Part shown: in pieces, positions 1 through 9,632 of the stretch | Layout: each line of letters starts with the position of its first letter | How positions within the stretch are numbered: position 1 is the first letter of the stretch | Assembly (NCBI RefSeq): GCF_005871085.1 | Contig: NZ_VAUP01000007.1 | Span: 56,835 to 120,834 of the forward strand | Origin: Xanthobacter autotrophicus | Lineage (GTDB): Bacteria > Pseudomonadota > Alphaproteobacteria > Rhizobiales > Xanthobacteraceae | Direction of reading: 5' to 3' | Length of the DNA: 64,000 nt | Notes under the pieces: model-generated | What the model was told of the DNA's origin: nothing | What the model saw: the letters and a program-made list of their open reading frames with translations, nothing else | Database searches by the model: none | Position numbers and translations under genes: made by a program

Positions 1-286
1 TGGGCGCGTTCTGGGAGACGCCGGCATTGGCAACGCAGATGTCCACCGGACCGAAGCGGGCCTCGGCGGCGTCGAAGGCGCGGACGATATCCGCCTTCCG
101 CGTCACCGAGCCCTTGACCGCGATGGTCTCGCCCAGCTCCTGCGCCCGCGCTTCGGCGGCGGGGTCGAGGTCGAGCAGCACCAGCGTGGCGCCCTCCGCC
201 CGGAAGGCCTGCGCCACGGCAAGGCCCAGCCCGGAGGCGCCGCCGGTGATGAGGGCGCAGCGGCCCGCGAGGGACCCGCCGCTCAC
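1..286 (-). CDS. Short-chain dehydrogenase/reductase, partial (3' end outside window)
   Basis: This is the N-terminal ~95 residues of a classical SDR, an NAD(P)-dependent oxidoreductase; the rest lies beyond base 1. The frame opens with a GTG at 284-286 that overlaps the TGA stop of the upstream shikimate-dehydrogenase-like gene, the usual sign of translational coupling. The Rossmann dinucleotide motif reads TGGASGLG near residue 14, an acidic LDLD follows beta-2 (which favours NAD over NADP), and NAG in 'VANAGVS' sits near residue 88. The catalytic Ser-Tyr-Lys region is outside the window. It is the last visible gene of the minus-strand operon with the AroE-like and Liv transporter genes, so it probably acts in the same pathway. 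The substrate is unknown. Confidence 0.85.
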   Translation of the reverse strand, partial: MSGGSLAGRCALITGGASGLGLAVAQAFRAEGATLVLLDLDPAAEARAQELGETIAVKGSVTRKADIVRAFDAAEARFGPVDICVANAGVSQNAP

Positions 287-1116
287 TTGCCGGCTCCGGC
301 GAGTGTACGCATGCCGAGGAAATCGGCCATGAGGTCCAGCTGGCAGGCCAGCATGGGCTTGCCGAAATGGATGCGGCAGCCTTTCGCCTTGGCGGCGGCG
401 AGGAGGGCGGTCTCCTCCGGCTGCATGATCACCTCGGCGACGATCTGTTCCGGCGACAGGCGCGCGGTATCAAGCGGCAGGGCATCGCCCTCCTTGAGGC
501 CGAGGGAGGTGCCATTCACCACGATGTCGTGGCCGGAGGGGTCGGGCGTGCCGATGTCCACCTGCGCCGTCGGATAGGCCTCGGCGAGGCGGGCGGCGAG
601 GTCTTCCGCCTTGGCGCGGGTGCGGTTGGCGATGGTGAGGCGGGAAATGCCGGACTCCACGAAGGCGAAGGCGATGGCGTTGGCCGCGCCGCCGGCGCCG
701 GCGAGATAGACACTCTTGCCCCTAGGATCGATGCCCGCCGCCAGCAGCCCGCCGACGAAGCCCTTGCCGTCCAGCATCTCCCCGATGAGCCGGCCGTCCG
801 CCTCGCGACGCACGGTGTTCACGGCGCCGATGCGGCGGGCGCTGTCGGAGACGGCGTCGCACAGGTCCACGATGGCGGTCTTGTGCGGCACCGTCACCAC
901 GAAGCCGCCGAGGCTCTTCATGGCCTTGAGGCCGGCGACCAGGGTCGCAAGGTCGTCCGAGGCGACATGGAACGGCACCATCACCCCGTCGCGGCCCTCG
1001 CGCGCCATCAGCGCGTTGAGCATCTGCGGCGTCTTCACGTGGTGGATGGGGTCCGCGAGGATGCCGTAGACACGGGTGTGGCCGGTGATTTCGCGGGTGG
1101 TCTGGGGCGTGGTCAT
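283..1116 (-). CDS. Shikimate dehydrogenase-family oxidoreductase (AroE-like, divergent)
   Basis: A 277-residue protein of the AroE/SDH superfamily, with an N-terminal substrate domain and a C-terminal Rossmann domain carrying GAGGAA (about 140-145). The catalytic lysine is kept in VTVPHK (Lys79) and the catalytic aspartate in LDGKGF (Asp116). The family's shikimate-carboxylate-binding Ser-x-Ser near the N-terminus (HSxSPxxHN in AroE) is replaced by HHVKTPQMLN (25-34), and the Asn of NVTxPxK is Val. It is therefore unlikely to be the biosynthetic AroE; a catabolic quinate/shikimate- or polyol-type dehydrogenase is more plausible. The ATG at 1116 was chosen because upstream in-frame sequence is non-conserved and runs into livF. 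It sits in one operon with the Liv transporter and an SDR. Confidence 0.85.
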   Translation of the reverse strand: MTTPQTTREITGHTRVYGILADPIHHVKTPQMLNALMAREGRDGVMVPFHVASDDLATLVAGLKAMKSLGGFVVTVPHKTAIVDLCDAVSDSARRIGAVNTVRREADGRLIGEMLDGKGFVGGLLAAGIDPRGKSVYLAGAGGAANAIAFAFVESGISRLTIANRTRAKAEDLAARLAEAYPTAQVDIGTPDPSGHDIVVNGTSLGLKEGDALPLDTARLSPEQIVAEVIMQPEETALLAAAKAKGCRIHFGKPMLACQLDLMADFLGMRTLAGAGK

Positions 1117-1144
1117 GGGGCAGGTTCCGGGGTGGCCCGAAGGC

Positions 1145-1832
1145 TCAGATGCCGAGGTAGGCGGTCTTGATGTGCGGGTCGGACAAAAGGCCGATGCCGG
1201 TGTTCTCAAGGGCGATCTGGCCGTTCTCGATCACATAGGCGCGGTCGGCGATCTTCAGGGCGTGGAACGCCTTCTGCTCCACCAGCAACACGGTGGTGCC
1301 GCTCTTGCAGATGCGGTCGATGACGTCGAACATCTGCTGCACGATGATCGGGGCAAGGCCCAGCGAGGGTTCGTCCAGCATCAGCAGCTTGGGCTTTGCC
1401 ATCAGGCCACGAGCGATGGCCACCATCTGCTGCTCGCCGCCGGAGAGGGAGCCGGCCATCTGGTCGAGGCGCTCGCGCACGCGGGGGAAGATGTCCAGCA
1501 CCTCGTCGAAGCGCTGGGCCATGCCGGTGCGGACCTTGGGGTGGTAGCCGCCCATCAGCACGTTGTCGCGCACGCTCATGACCGGGAACAGCTGGCGGGC
1601 TTCCGGCACCATGATAAGGCCCGCGCCCACGATCTCGTCCGGCGGCAGGCGATCGATGCGCTGGCCGTCGAACTCGATGCTGCCGGCGGTGGGCTTCACC
1701 AAGCCGGAGATGGCGCGCAGCAGCGTGGTCTTGCCGGCACCGTTGGAGCCGATGATGGTCACCACCTCGCCGCGCCCGACCCGCAGCGAGATATCCTGGA
1801 GGATGACGGTGCGGCCGTAGCCGGCGGTGATC

Positions 1833-1849
<17 letters not shown>
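1145..1849 (-). CDS. livF: Branched-chain amino acid-type ABC transporter ATP-binding protein LivF
   Basis: A 234-residue ABC ATPase with full-length LivF architecture: Walker A GSNGAGKT (34-41), Q-loop region, intact signature LSGGEQQ (135-141), Walker B LLMLDEP (155-161) and H-loop in LLVEQK. LivF pairs with a LivG-type ATPase to drive uptake through LivH/LivM. Its start overlaps the end of the livM-livG fusion by 17 bp, and an SD-like GGAGAGGA precedes the ATG. The cargo of HAAT-family importers ranges from leucine to aromatic acids and amides. The neighbouring dehydrogenases argue for a carbon-source acid or polyol rather than an amino acid, which is inference. Confidence 0.93.
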
Positions 1850-3683
<1,834 letters not shown>

Positions 3684-3687
3684 CGTG

Positions 3688-4560
3688 TCACTCCGTGCCG
3701 CGGCCGAGGCCGAACAGGCCGGTGGGCTTGAAGATGAGGATCAGGAGGAACAGCGCGAAGTAGACGACCTCTTTCAGGTCGGGCGCGATGTAGTAGCCGG
3801 AGAGGCTGTCCACGAGGCCGATGATCATGGCCCCGAAGAAGGCGCCGTACATGGAGCGCATGCCGCCCAGCACCACCACCACGAAGGCGGTGAGCACGAA
3901 ATAGGTGCCGATGGTGGGTGTCACGGGGTAGAGCGGCATCACCAGCGCGCTGGCAAGGCCCACGCAGGCCGCGCCCATGCCGAAGGCGATGACGTAGATC
4001 TTGTCCACCTTCACACCCATGAGCAGCGCCGCGTTGCGGTTCTGCGCCGTGGCGCGGATGGCGCGCCCCAGCGCGGTGGACTGCATGAACAGATGCAGTC
4101 CCGCCACCAGCGCCAGCGCGCAGACGAACATCACGATCTGCCCCTTCACCAGGGTGAAGCCGGCGACCTGGACCGAGCCTTGCGCCGCCGAGGGCGGCAC
4201 CGAATAGAGGTCGGCACCGAACAGCAGCAGGGCGAGGTTCACCAGCGCGGTGGACAGGCCCACCGTGGCGAAGATCTGGATGTGTTCGTCGGCGGAGAGC
4301 AGCGGCTGGATCAGGAAACGCTGCACCAGCGCGCCGAGGGCGAACAGCAGCAGCACCACGGGAATCGCGGACGCATAGGGATGCAGGCCGAACTTCGCGG
4401 CGAGTAAATAGGCCGCATACATGCCGACCATCAGGAATTCGCCATGGGCGAAGTTCACCACCCGGACGATGCCGAAGATGAGGGTGAGGCCAACGCTGAT
4501 GATGGCATACATGCTGCCAAGCAGGATGCCGTTGAGCACCAGCTGAATGAGAACGTCCAT
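3688..4560 (-). CDS. livH: Branched-chain amino acid-type ABC transporter permease LivH
   Basis: A 290-residue integral membrane protein starting MDVLIQLVLNGILLGSMYA, the typical LivH N-terminus. It carries the conserved NFAHGEFLMVG segment near residue 40 and a C-terminal GLFGLGRG tail. It forms the inner-membrane channel with the permease half of the fused LivM-LivG protein encoded 4 bp downstream. The ATG at 4560 is chosen because the longer frame upstream has no conserved sequence and crosses the livK-livH hairpin. It is separated from livK by 227 bp of non-coding DNA holding a tandem repeat and a GC-rich stem, so it may be expressed at a lower level than livK. Confidence 0.93.
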   Translation of the reverse strand: MDVLIQLVLNGILLGSMYAIISVGLTLIFGIVRVVNFAHGEFLMVGMYAAYLLAAKFGLHPYASAIPVVLLLFALGALVQRFLIQPLLSADEHIQIFATVGLSTALVNLALLLFGADLYSVPPSAAQGSVQVAGFTLVKGQIVMFVCALALVAGLHLFMQSTALGRAIRATAQNRNAALLMGVKVDKIYVIAFGMGAACVGLASALVMPLYPVTPTIGTYFVLTAFVVVVLGGMRSMYGAFFGAMIIGLVDSLSGYYIAPDLKEVVYFALFLLILIFKPTGLFGLGRGTE

Positions 4561-4622
4561 CGCGCTCCGCTCCAGTAGTCCGCAGGGTCTTTCGGCACGG
4601 AGGCCGGACATGGGGTGGATAG

Positions 4623-4654
4623 CTTGGGGGTGAACCGGCTTGGGGGTGAACCGG
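4623..4654. repeat. Two perfect tandem copies of a 16-bp unit
   Basis: The unit CTTGGGGGTGAACCGG occurs twice back to back (4623-4638 and 4639-4654) in the livK-livH spacer. It is probably a recent slippage duplication. It is non-coding, and no function is visible. Confidence 0.9.
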
Positions 4655-4664
4655 CTGGATGCAT

Positions 4665-4695
4665 GCCCCCGCGCGAGGCCAGATCGCGCGGGGGC
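4665..4695 (-). promoter_or_regulatory. GC-rich hairpin between livK and livH
   Basis: Two perfectly complementary 12-nt arms (4665-4676 and 4684-4695, all G/C except one A-T pair) flank a 7-nt loop. No T-run follows on the minus strand, so this is more likely an mRNA-stabilising or attenuating stem than a full intrinsic terminator. Such stems after periplasmic binding-protein genes commonly keep the binding protein more abundant than its permease; that role is inferred here. Confidence 0.6.
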
Positions 4696-4787
4696 TGCGC
4701 GGCGGCCGGTCAGGGGCGCCGCAGGCAATCGAGAAGCTGTTCAGACGAAGCGGAACCCGATCCGCCTGAGGAAAGCATTCCCGATGA

Positions 4788-6014
4788 TCAGTTGGAGCCG
4801 ACGCCGACCTTCATCTTGGCCACCGCCGCCGTCTCGGGGAACACAGTCACGAGGTTGCCGCCCTGCCACTGCATGAGGAACGGCTTGGCGCGGGTGTTCT
4901 GGCCCTGCTCGGAGAATTTGGCGCCCCAGCCGGTGGCGGTCTCGCCCACGGGGATGTCCACCTTCATCACGGCGGCGCGCACCTTGTCGGCATCCGTGCT
5001 CTTGGCGGCGGCGATGGCGTCGAAGAACACCTTGGCACCCATGTAGTTGGCAAGCGAATGGCCGGAGCGCGGATCAATGCCGTACTTCGCCTTGTACTTG
5101 GCCACGAATTCCGTAATGCCGGGGGCGGCCTTGGGGTTCGTGTTGTACTGGGTGAAGTCCACGTCGAGGGCGCCTTCCATGTTCTCCGCGCCCACTGCCA
5201 TCATGGTGTCGCGGGTGGAATAGCCGCCGCCAGCGCCCATCACCGCCTTGGGCTTGTAGCCCTGATCCTTCATCTGGCGGAAGAACAGCACGGTGTCGTT
5301 CTGGTAGGAGGTCTGCAGCACCACGTCCACGCCGGCCGACTTGAGGCGCAGGATGACTGGAGTCAGATCCACGGACTTGGCGGAATAGGGCAGGGTTTCC
5401 ACCACGTTGAGACCCATCTCCTTGGCGCGGGTCTTCTGATAGCCGGAGACCGTCTGACCGTAGAGGCTGTCCTCGTGGATGATGCCGACCTTCAGGTCGG
5501 CGGGCTTAATGCCAAGGGCCGGGGCAATGGCCTCAATGACGGAATCCACCATGCGGTTGGCGAAGTCACGGGCCGTGGCGTTGGTGCGGTAGACATATTT
5601 GAAGCCGCGCTCCGTGATGGGATCGGACACCGCGCCAAGTTCGAAATAGGGGATGCCGGCGAGCTCGGTCACCTGCGTCGCCGCCAGCGACAGGGACGAG
5701 GAATAGGTGCCGAAAATCGCCGAGACCTTGTCCACCGAAGTCAGGCGCCGGGCTTCGCCCACCGCCTGGTTGGGATCGACCGCGTCGCCCTTGATGAACT
5801 CGATCTTCTTGCCGTCGATGCCGCCGGCCGCGTTGCGCTCTTCAACCGCCAGCTCGAAGCCGCGGAAGCTCTCATCGCCCAGCAGGGCGAGGCCGCCGGA
5901 GAAGGGATAGAGGGCGCCAAATTTGATGGTGCCCTGGGCCGCCGCGGGTCCCGCGAACGGGGAGGCGGCAACAAGCAGTGCGGCGGCAAACGCCGCCCGC
6001 GCGAAACTCTTCAT
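4788..6014 (-). CDS. Branched-chain amino acid-type ABC transporter substrate-binding protein
   Basis: A 408-residue periplasmic binding protein (Peripla_BP_6/LivK family). A Sec signal peptide occupies about residues 1-27 (MKSFAR..., hydrophobic AAFAAALLVAA, cleavage after PAAAQ). The mature start 'GTIKFGALYPFSGGLALLGD' is typical of the family. The ATG at 6014 follows a strong GGAGGAG Shine-Dalgarno sequence, and the longer upstream frame is non-conserved. It is first in the operon livK-livH-livMG-livF-aroE-like-SDR. The ligand cannot be read from sequence. The gene context of dehydrogenases and a FadR-type regulator suggests an organic acid or cyclic compound. Confidence 0.92.
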   Translation of the reverse strand: MKSFARAAFAAALLVAASPFAGPAAAQGTIKFGALYPFSGGLALLGDESFRGFELAVEERNAAGGIDGKKIEFIKGDAVDPNQAVGEARRLTSVDKVSAIFGTYSSSLSLAATQVTELAGIPYFELGAVSDPITERGFKYVYRTNATARDFANRMVDSVIEAIAPALGIKPADLKVGIIHEDSLYGQTVSGYQKTRAKEMGLNVVETLPYSAKSVDLTPVILRLKSAGVDVVLQTSYQNDTVLFFRQMKDQGYKPKAVMGAGGGYSTRDTMMAVGAENMEGALDVDFTQYNTNPKAAPGITEFVAKYKAKYGIDPRSGHSLANYMGAKVFFDAIAAAKSTDADKVRAAVMKVDIPVGETATGWGAKFSEQGQNTRAKPFLMQWQGGNLVTVFPETAAVAKMKVGVGSN

Positions 6015-6130
6015 CGTCTCCTCCCTCGTCCGGCGCGTCTGCGACCGGCCCTTGCAACCCGTTATTCGGGAACGATTTTTAAGTGCCAGATGGCGGACGA
6101 GCGGACATTGCCGCCCGTCAGACGCTGCGG

Positions 6131-6159
6131 ATAATGCAGATAACCAAGTTGCCTGACAA
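6131..6159 (-). promoter_or_regulatory. Candidate sigma-70 promoter of the liv operon with overlapping imperfect operator
   Basis: Read on the minus strand, TTGTCA (6154-6159) is followed after exactly 17 bp by CATTAT (6131-6136), a fair match to TTGACA/TATAAT, about 120 nt upstream of the livK ATG. The -35 lies within TTGTCAGGCAA (6149-6159), which is close to, but not an exact match for, the FadR-subfamily operator TNGTNNNACNA. The FadR-type regulator gene at 8916 is the obvious candidate ligand. The rest of the 310-bp divergent spacer (6015-6324) shows no gene. Confidence 0.4.
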
Positions 6160-6324
6160 GTGGGACTTATGTAGTTTTCCCGCACCGAGGTGTCCGCCGC
6201 CAAGGGGCACCGGCCAAGTGCCGCGCAACGTGCTCGGCGGAAGGCTCTGAACGCTAGAAAAAGACGGCGTATCCCATCCGGCCTGCCCTGCAGGTCGATC
6301 GGCGCGCTTCACGGAGGAATGCTC

Positions 6325-7329
6325 GTGATTGAAATTCCCAGTTCCATGCGTCAAGCCCGATTCACCGGTGCCGGCGGGCCGGAGGTCATTGCCATCGAGA
6401 CTGCGCCGGTGCCGCGCCCCGGGCCGGGGCAGGTGCTGGTGGAAGTTGTGGCCGCCGGCGTTAATCGCCCCGACTGCCTCCAGCGCGCCGGCAATTATCC
6501 CCCGCCTCCCGGTGCCACGGAGATTCCGGGCCTTGAGATCGCGGGACGTGTCGTCGCGCTCGGCGACGGTGTTGATACTCTGAAGATCGGCGACGAAGTC
6601 TGCGCCTTGGTGATTTCGGGCGGCTATGCCGAGTATTGCGTGGCCGAAGCCCCGCTCTGCCTGCCCATTCCCAAGCCGCTTTCGATGCTTGAGGCCGCCG
6701 GCCTGCCGGAAAACTATTATACCGTCTATGATAACGTCTTCACCCGTGGCCGCCTGAAGGCGGGCGAAACCATCCTCATCCATGGCGGATCAAGCGGCAT
6801 CGGCTCCACCGCCATCCAGTTGGCGCACCATGCCGGCGCCCGTGTCATCGCCACCGCCGGCTCGCCGGAGAAGTGCGACTTCTGCCTGAAGCTGGGGGCG
6901 GACGCCGCCATCGACTATCGCGCCAAGGATTTCGTGGCCGAGGTGAAGGCGCTGACCGACGGGCGCGGCGTGGATGAGATCCTCGACATGGTGGGCGGCC
7001 CCTACGTGGCGCGGAACCTCCAGGCGCTGGCGGTTGAAGGGCGCCTGGTGCAGATCGCCTTCCTCCAGCCGAGCGAGGTCACCATCGACCTCATGCCGGT
7101 GATGCTGAAGCGCCTGACCTTCACCGGTTCCACCCTGCGCGCCCGCTCCGTCGCGCTGAAATCCGAAATCGCGGAAGCGCTGAAGCGGGACGTGTGGCCG
7201 CTGCTGGAGGCTGGCAAGATCAAGCCCTTCGTCCACGCCACCTTCCCGCTGGATCAGGCGCGGGAGGCCCATGCGCTCATGGAATCGAGCGCCCACCTCG
7301 GCAAGATCATGCTGGAGACCGGACGGTGA
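6325..7329 (+). CDS. NADPH:quinone oxidoreductase-like MDR protein (PIG3 family)
   Basis: A zinc-independent medium-chain dehydrogenase/reductase of about 334 residues. It has an N-terminal GroES-like fold (RPGPGQVLVEV) and a Rossmann domain with GGSSGIGSTAIQLA near residue 155, closest to the TP53I3/PIG3 quinone reductase group. The GTG at 6325 is preferred because GGAGG lies 7 nt upstream; an in-frame ATG at 6319 is too close to that site, and an ATG at 6346 has no ribosome site. The stop overlaps the GTG start of the next SDR by 3 bp. It is the first gene of the divergent operon opposite livK and probably reduces an enone or quinone intermediate of the same pathway (inference). Confidence 0.88.
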   Translation: MIEIPSSMRQARFTGAGGPEVIAIETAPVPRPGPGQVLVEVVAAGVNRPDCLQRAGNYPPPPGATEIPGLEIAGRVVALGDGVDTLKIGDEVCALVISGGYAEYCVAEAPLCLPIPKPLSMLEAAGLPENYYTVYDNVFTRGRLKAGETILIHGGSSGIGSTAIQLAHHAGARVIATAGSPEKCDFCLKLGADAAIDYRAKDFVAEVKALTDGRGVDEILDMVGGPYVARNLQALAVEGRLVQIAFLQPSEVTIDLMPVMLKRLTFTGSTLRARSVALKSEIAEALKRDVWPLLEAGKIKPFVHATFPLDQAREAHALMESSAHLGKIMLETGR

Positions 7330-8096
7330 GCCTGTCGTCTTCCCCCGTCGTTTTCGTCACTGGCGCCGGGCGCGGCATCGGCCGCGCCATGGCGGACGCC
7401 CATGCGGATGCCGGCGCCGCCGTCGCCTATGTGGACTTTGATCCCGCCCTCGCGCAGGAGGCGGCCAACGCCGCCATCCTGCGTGGGGTGAAGGCCGTGG
7501 GGCTTGCGGCGGACGTGGCGGACTATGCCGCCGTTGAAGCCGCCGCCCGAGCCGCCGCCGAGGCGCTCGGGCCAGTGAGCGTGCTGGTCAACAATGCCGG
7601 CATCTCGCCCAAGGGTGGGGCCGACGGGCGCCGCGCCGAGGCGCCCGACATGGATCCGGCGGAATGGCGGCGGGTGATCGACGTCAATCTCACCGGCGCC
7701 TTCAATTGCGTGCGCGCGCTGTCGCCGGGCATGAAGGCGTTGGGGCAGGGCCGCATCGTCAACATCTCGTCGGTGGCCGGGCGCACTTATTGCGACATCG
7801 TGGGGGTGCATTATGCCGCCTCCAAGGCCGCCCTCATCGGCTTTACCAAGCATCTTGCGGGGGAGCTGGGGCCTTACGGGATAACGGTGAACGCCATCGC
7901 CCCCGGCCGCATCGATACTCCCATGGTGCGGGGCACCGCCACCGCCGCCAACGAGGCGGTGCGGCTGGTCACGCCCCTGCGCCGCCTCGGCCAGCCGGAG
8001 GAGGTGGCAGAGGTCTGCCGCTTCCTGTCGTCGGACGCCGCCGCCTTCGTCACCGGCCAGGTGATCGACGTGGCCGGCGGCTGGCTGATGACCTGA
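7326..8096 (+). CDS. SDR family oxidoreductase (FabG-like)
   Basis: A 256-residue classical SDR. It has the cofactor motif TGAGRGIG near residue 11, structural NNAGIS near residue 88, catalytic Ser in NISSVAG, YAASK (catalytic Tyr and Lys) near 163-167, and a PGRIDTPMV loop. YVDFD after beta-2 puts an Asp where NAD-dependent SDRs have one. The start is the GTG at 7326, overlapping the stop of the upstream gene in a GTGA arrangement. A second SDR follows 17 bp downstream. FabG-like SDRs act on many hydroxy compounds; the pathway role here rests on operon context only. Confidence 0.9.
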   Translation: MSLSSSPVVFVTGAGRGIGRAMADAHADAGAAVAYVDFDPALAQEAANAAILRGVKAVGLAADVADYAAVEAAARAAAEALGPVSVLVNNAGISPKGGADGRRAEAPDMDPAEWRRVIDVNLTGAFNCVRALSPGMKALGQGRIVNISSVAGRTYCDIVGVHYAASKAALIGFTKHLAGELGPYGITVNAIAPGRIDTPMVRGTATAANEAVRLVTPLRRLGQPEEVAEVCRFLSSDAAAFVTGQVIDVAGGWLMT

Positions 8097-8113
8097 AGTT
8101 CGGGAGGATCTCC

Positions 8114-8854
8114 ATGTTCGACTTCAGGAACCGGACCCTGCTGCTCACCGGTGCCAATGGCGGCATCTCCCGCGCCATCGCGGAGACCTTCTTCGCGCTC
8201 GGTGCCAATTGCGTGCTCACCGACCTGGACGAGGCGGGCATCGCCGCCTTCGCCCGGGAGCTGGACCCCAGCGGCGCCCGCGCCGTCGGCATCCGGCAGG
8301 ATGCGGCCAGCCCCGCCGACGCCGACCGCGCCCTCGCGCTGGTGAAGGAGCGTTTCGGCGCGCTGGACGTGCTGGTCACCTCCGCCGGCCTCTACCGCGA
8401 CCGCAAGGTTGCCGAGATGACCGACGCCCACTGGCGCACCGGCATCGCTGTCAATCTCGATGGCGTATTCTACACCTGCCGCGCCGCCATTCCGCATTTC
8501 TCCGAGACTGCGGCCATTGTGAACGTCGCCTCCATGGCGGGGCATCGCGGCAGCGTGGGGCATGCGGACTATGCGGCGGCCAAGGGGGCGGTGCTCAATT
8601 TCTCCCGCACGCTGGCCATGGAACTGGCGCCCCGGGTGCGGGTGAATTCCGTGTCCCCCGGCCTCATCGACACGCCCATGGTGCGCGGCCTGATGGATGC
8701 CAACGGCGCGGCGCTGATCGCCGGGACGCCGCTAAAGCGGCTCGGCACGCCGCAGGAGGTCGCCCGGGTGGTGGCCTTCCTCGCCTCCGACTGGGCCAGC
8801 TTCGTCACCGGCGAGACAGTGCATGTGAACGGCGGGCTCTATATTGCAAGTTGA
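8114..8854 (+). CDS. SDR family oxidoreductase, variant cofactor motif
   Basis: A 246-residue SDR beginning MFDFRNRTLLLTGANGG, with GGGAGG about 10 bp before the ATG. The catalytic residues are present: Ser in NVASMAG, and YAAAK. Two usually conserved sites differ: the last Gly of TGxxxGxG is Ser (TGANGGIS), and NNAG is TSAG. TDLDEAG after beta-2 favours NAD. The changes suggest a specialised substrate or altered cofactor binding but not loss of activity. It is third in the operon with the quinone-reductase-like gene and another SDR, and it is followed 61 bp later by the FadR-type regulator. Confidence 0.9.
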   Translation: MFDFRNRTLLLTGANGGISRAIAETFFALGANCVLTDLDEAGIAAFARELDPSGARAVGIRQDAASPADADRALALVKERFGALDVLVTSAGLYRDRKVAEMTDAHWRTGIAVNLDGVFYTCRAAIPHFSETAAIVNVASMAGHRGSVGHADYAAAKGAVLNFSRTLAMELAPRVRVNSVSPGLIDTPMVRGLMDANGAALIAGTPLKRLGTPQEVARVVAFLASDWASFVTGETVHVNGGLYIAS

Positions 8855-8915
8855 GTTTGCAGGGAGAGCCGCGCGGTTCTGCGCGCGGCTCGGTCGGCTG
8901 AGCTAGGAGCAACGG

Positions 8916-9632
8916 ATGGCCCAACCCCGCGACATCATCGGCCGGGCGCCCTCCCTCGCCGAGACGCTGGCGCACCGGCTCCGGGAGGAGATCGCCTCCG
9001 GCCGCCTGCAGCCGGGCGAGCGGCTGCCCACCGAGCATCAGATGGCCGAGACCTACGGCGTGAGCCGGCCCATCGTGCGCGAGGCGGTGGGCCGGCTGAA
9101 GCATGACGGCCTCGTCACCACCCGGCAGGGGGCGGGCGCGTTCGTGGCCGAGCCGGGCGCCGCCTCCACCTTCCGGCTCGACATCGCCGATTTCAGCGAC
9201 AAGGTGGAGATGCGCGCCATCGTCGAGCTGCTGATGGCGGTGGAGGCCACCGCCACCGCCCATGCCGCGGTGCGCCGCACGGACGAGGACCTCGCCCGCA
9301 TCAGGGAGCAGCTCGAAGCCATGCAGGAGGCCATCGTCCGTGGCGAGCCGGGCGTGGACGAGGACATGGCCTTTCATCGCAGCATCGTGGAGGCCACGGG
9401 CAATCCCTACTTCCGCGACCTGTCCCAGTTCCTGGACCACCGGGTGCGCCATTTCATCCGCACGGCGCGGGCGAACACGGCCCGTCATGGCGGGCTGGCG
9501 CAGGCGGTGCAGCGTGAGCACGATGCCATCTTCGCCGCCATCGAGAAGAAGGACCCCGTCGCCGCCCGCGCCGCCGCCGAGGAGCACCTGCGCAACGCCG
9601 CTGCCCGCCTCGCGGTCTATCTGGGACCATGA
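8916..9632 (+). CDS. FadR/GntR-family transcriptional regulator
   Basis: A 238-residue regulator. An N-terminal winged helix (about 8-75) has the GntR pattern GERLPTEHQMAETYGVSRPIVREAVGRL, split by one turn. A C-terminal FCD domain (about 95-230) has metal-ligand positions in DEDMAFHRSIV and in the QREHDAIF and EEHLRNA helices. FCD-type GntR proteins usually sense carboxylic acids or sugar acids and repress adjacent catabolic operons. Here it is the last gene of the qor-SDR-SDR operon and faces the liv operon, so it probably controls both from the 6.0-6.3 kb spacer. The effector is unknown. Confidence 0.9.
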   Translation: MAQPRDIIGRAPSLAETLAHRLREEIASGRLQPGERLPTEHQMAETYGVSRPIVREAVGRLKHDGLVTTRQGAGAFVAEPGAASTFRLDIADFSDKVEMRAIVELLMAVEATATAHAAVRRTDEDLARIREQLEAMQEAIVRGEPGVDEDMAFHRSIVEATGNPYFRDLSQFLDHRVRHFIRTARANTARHGGLAQAVQREHDAIFAAIEKKDPVAARAAAEEHLRNAAARLAVYLGP

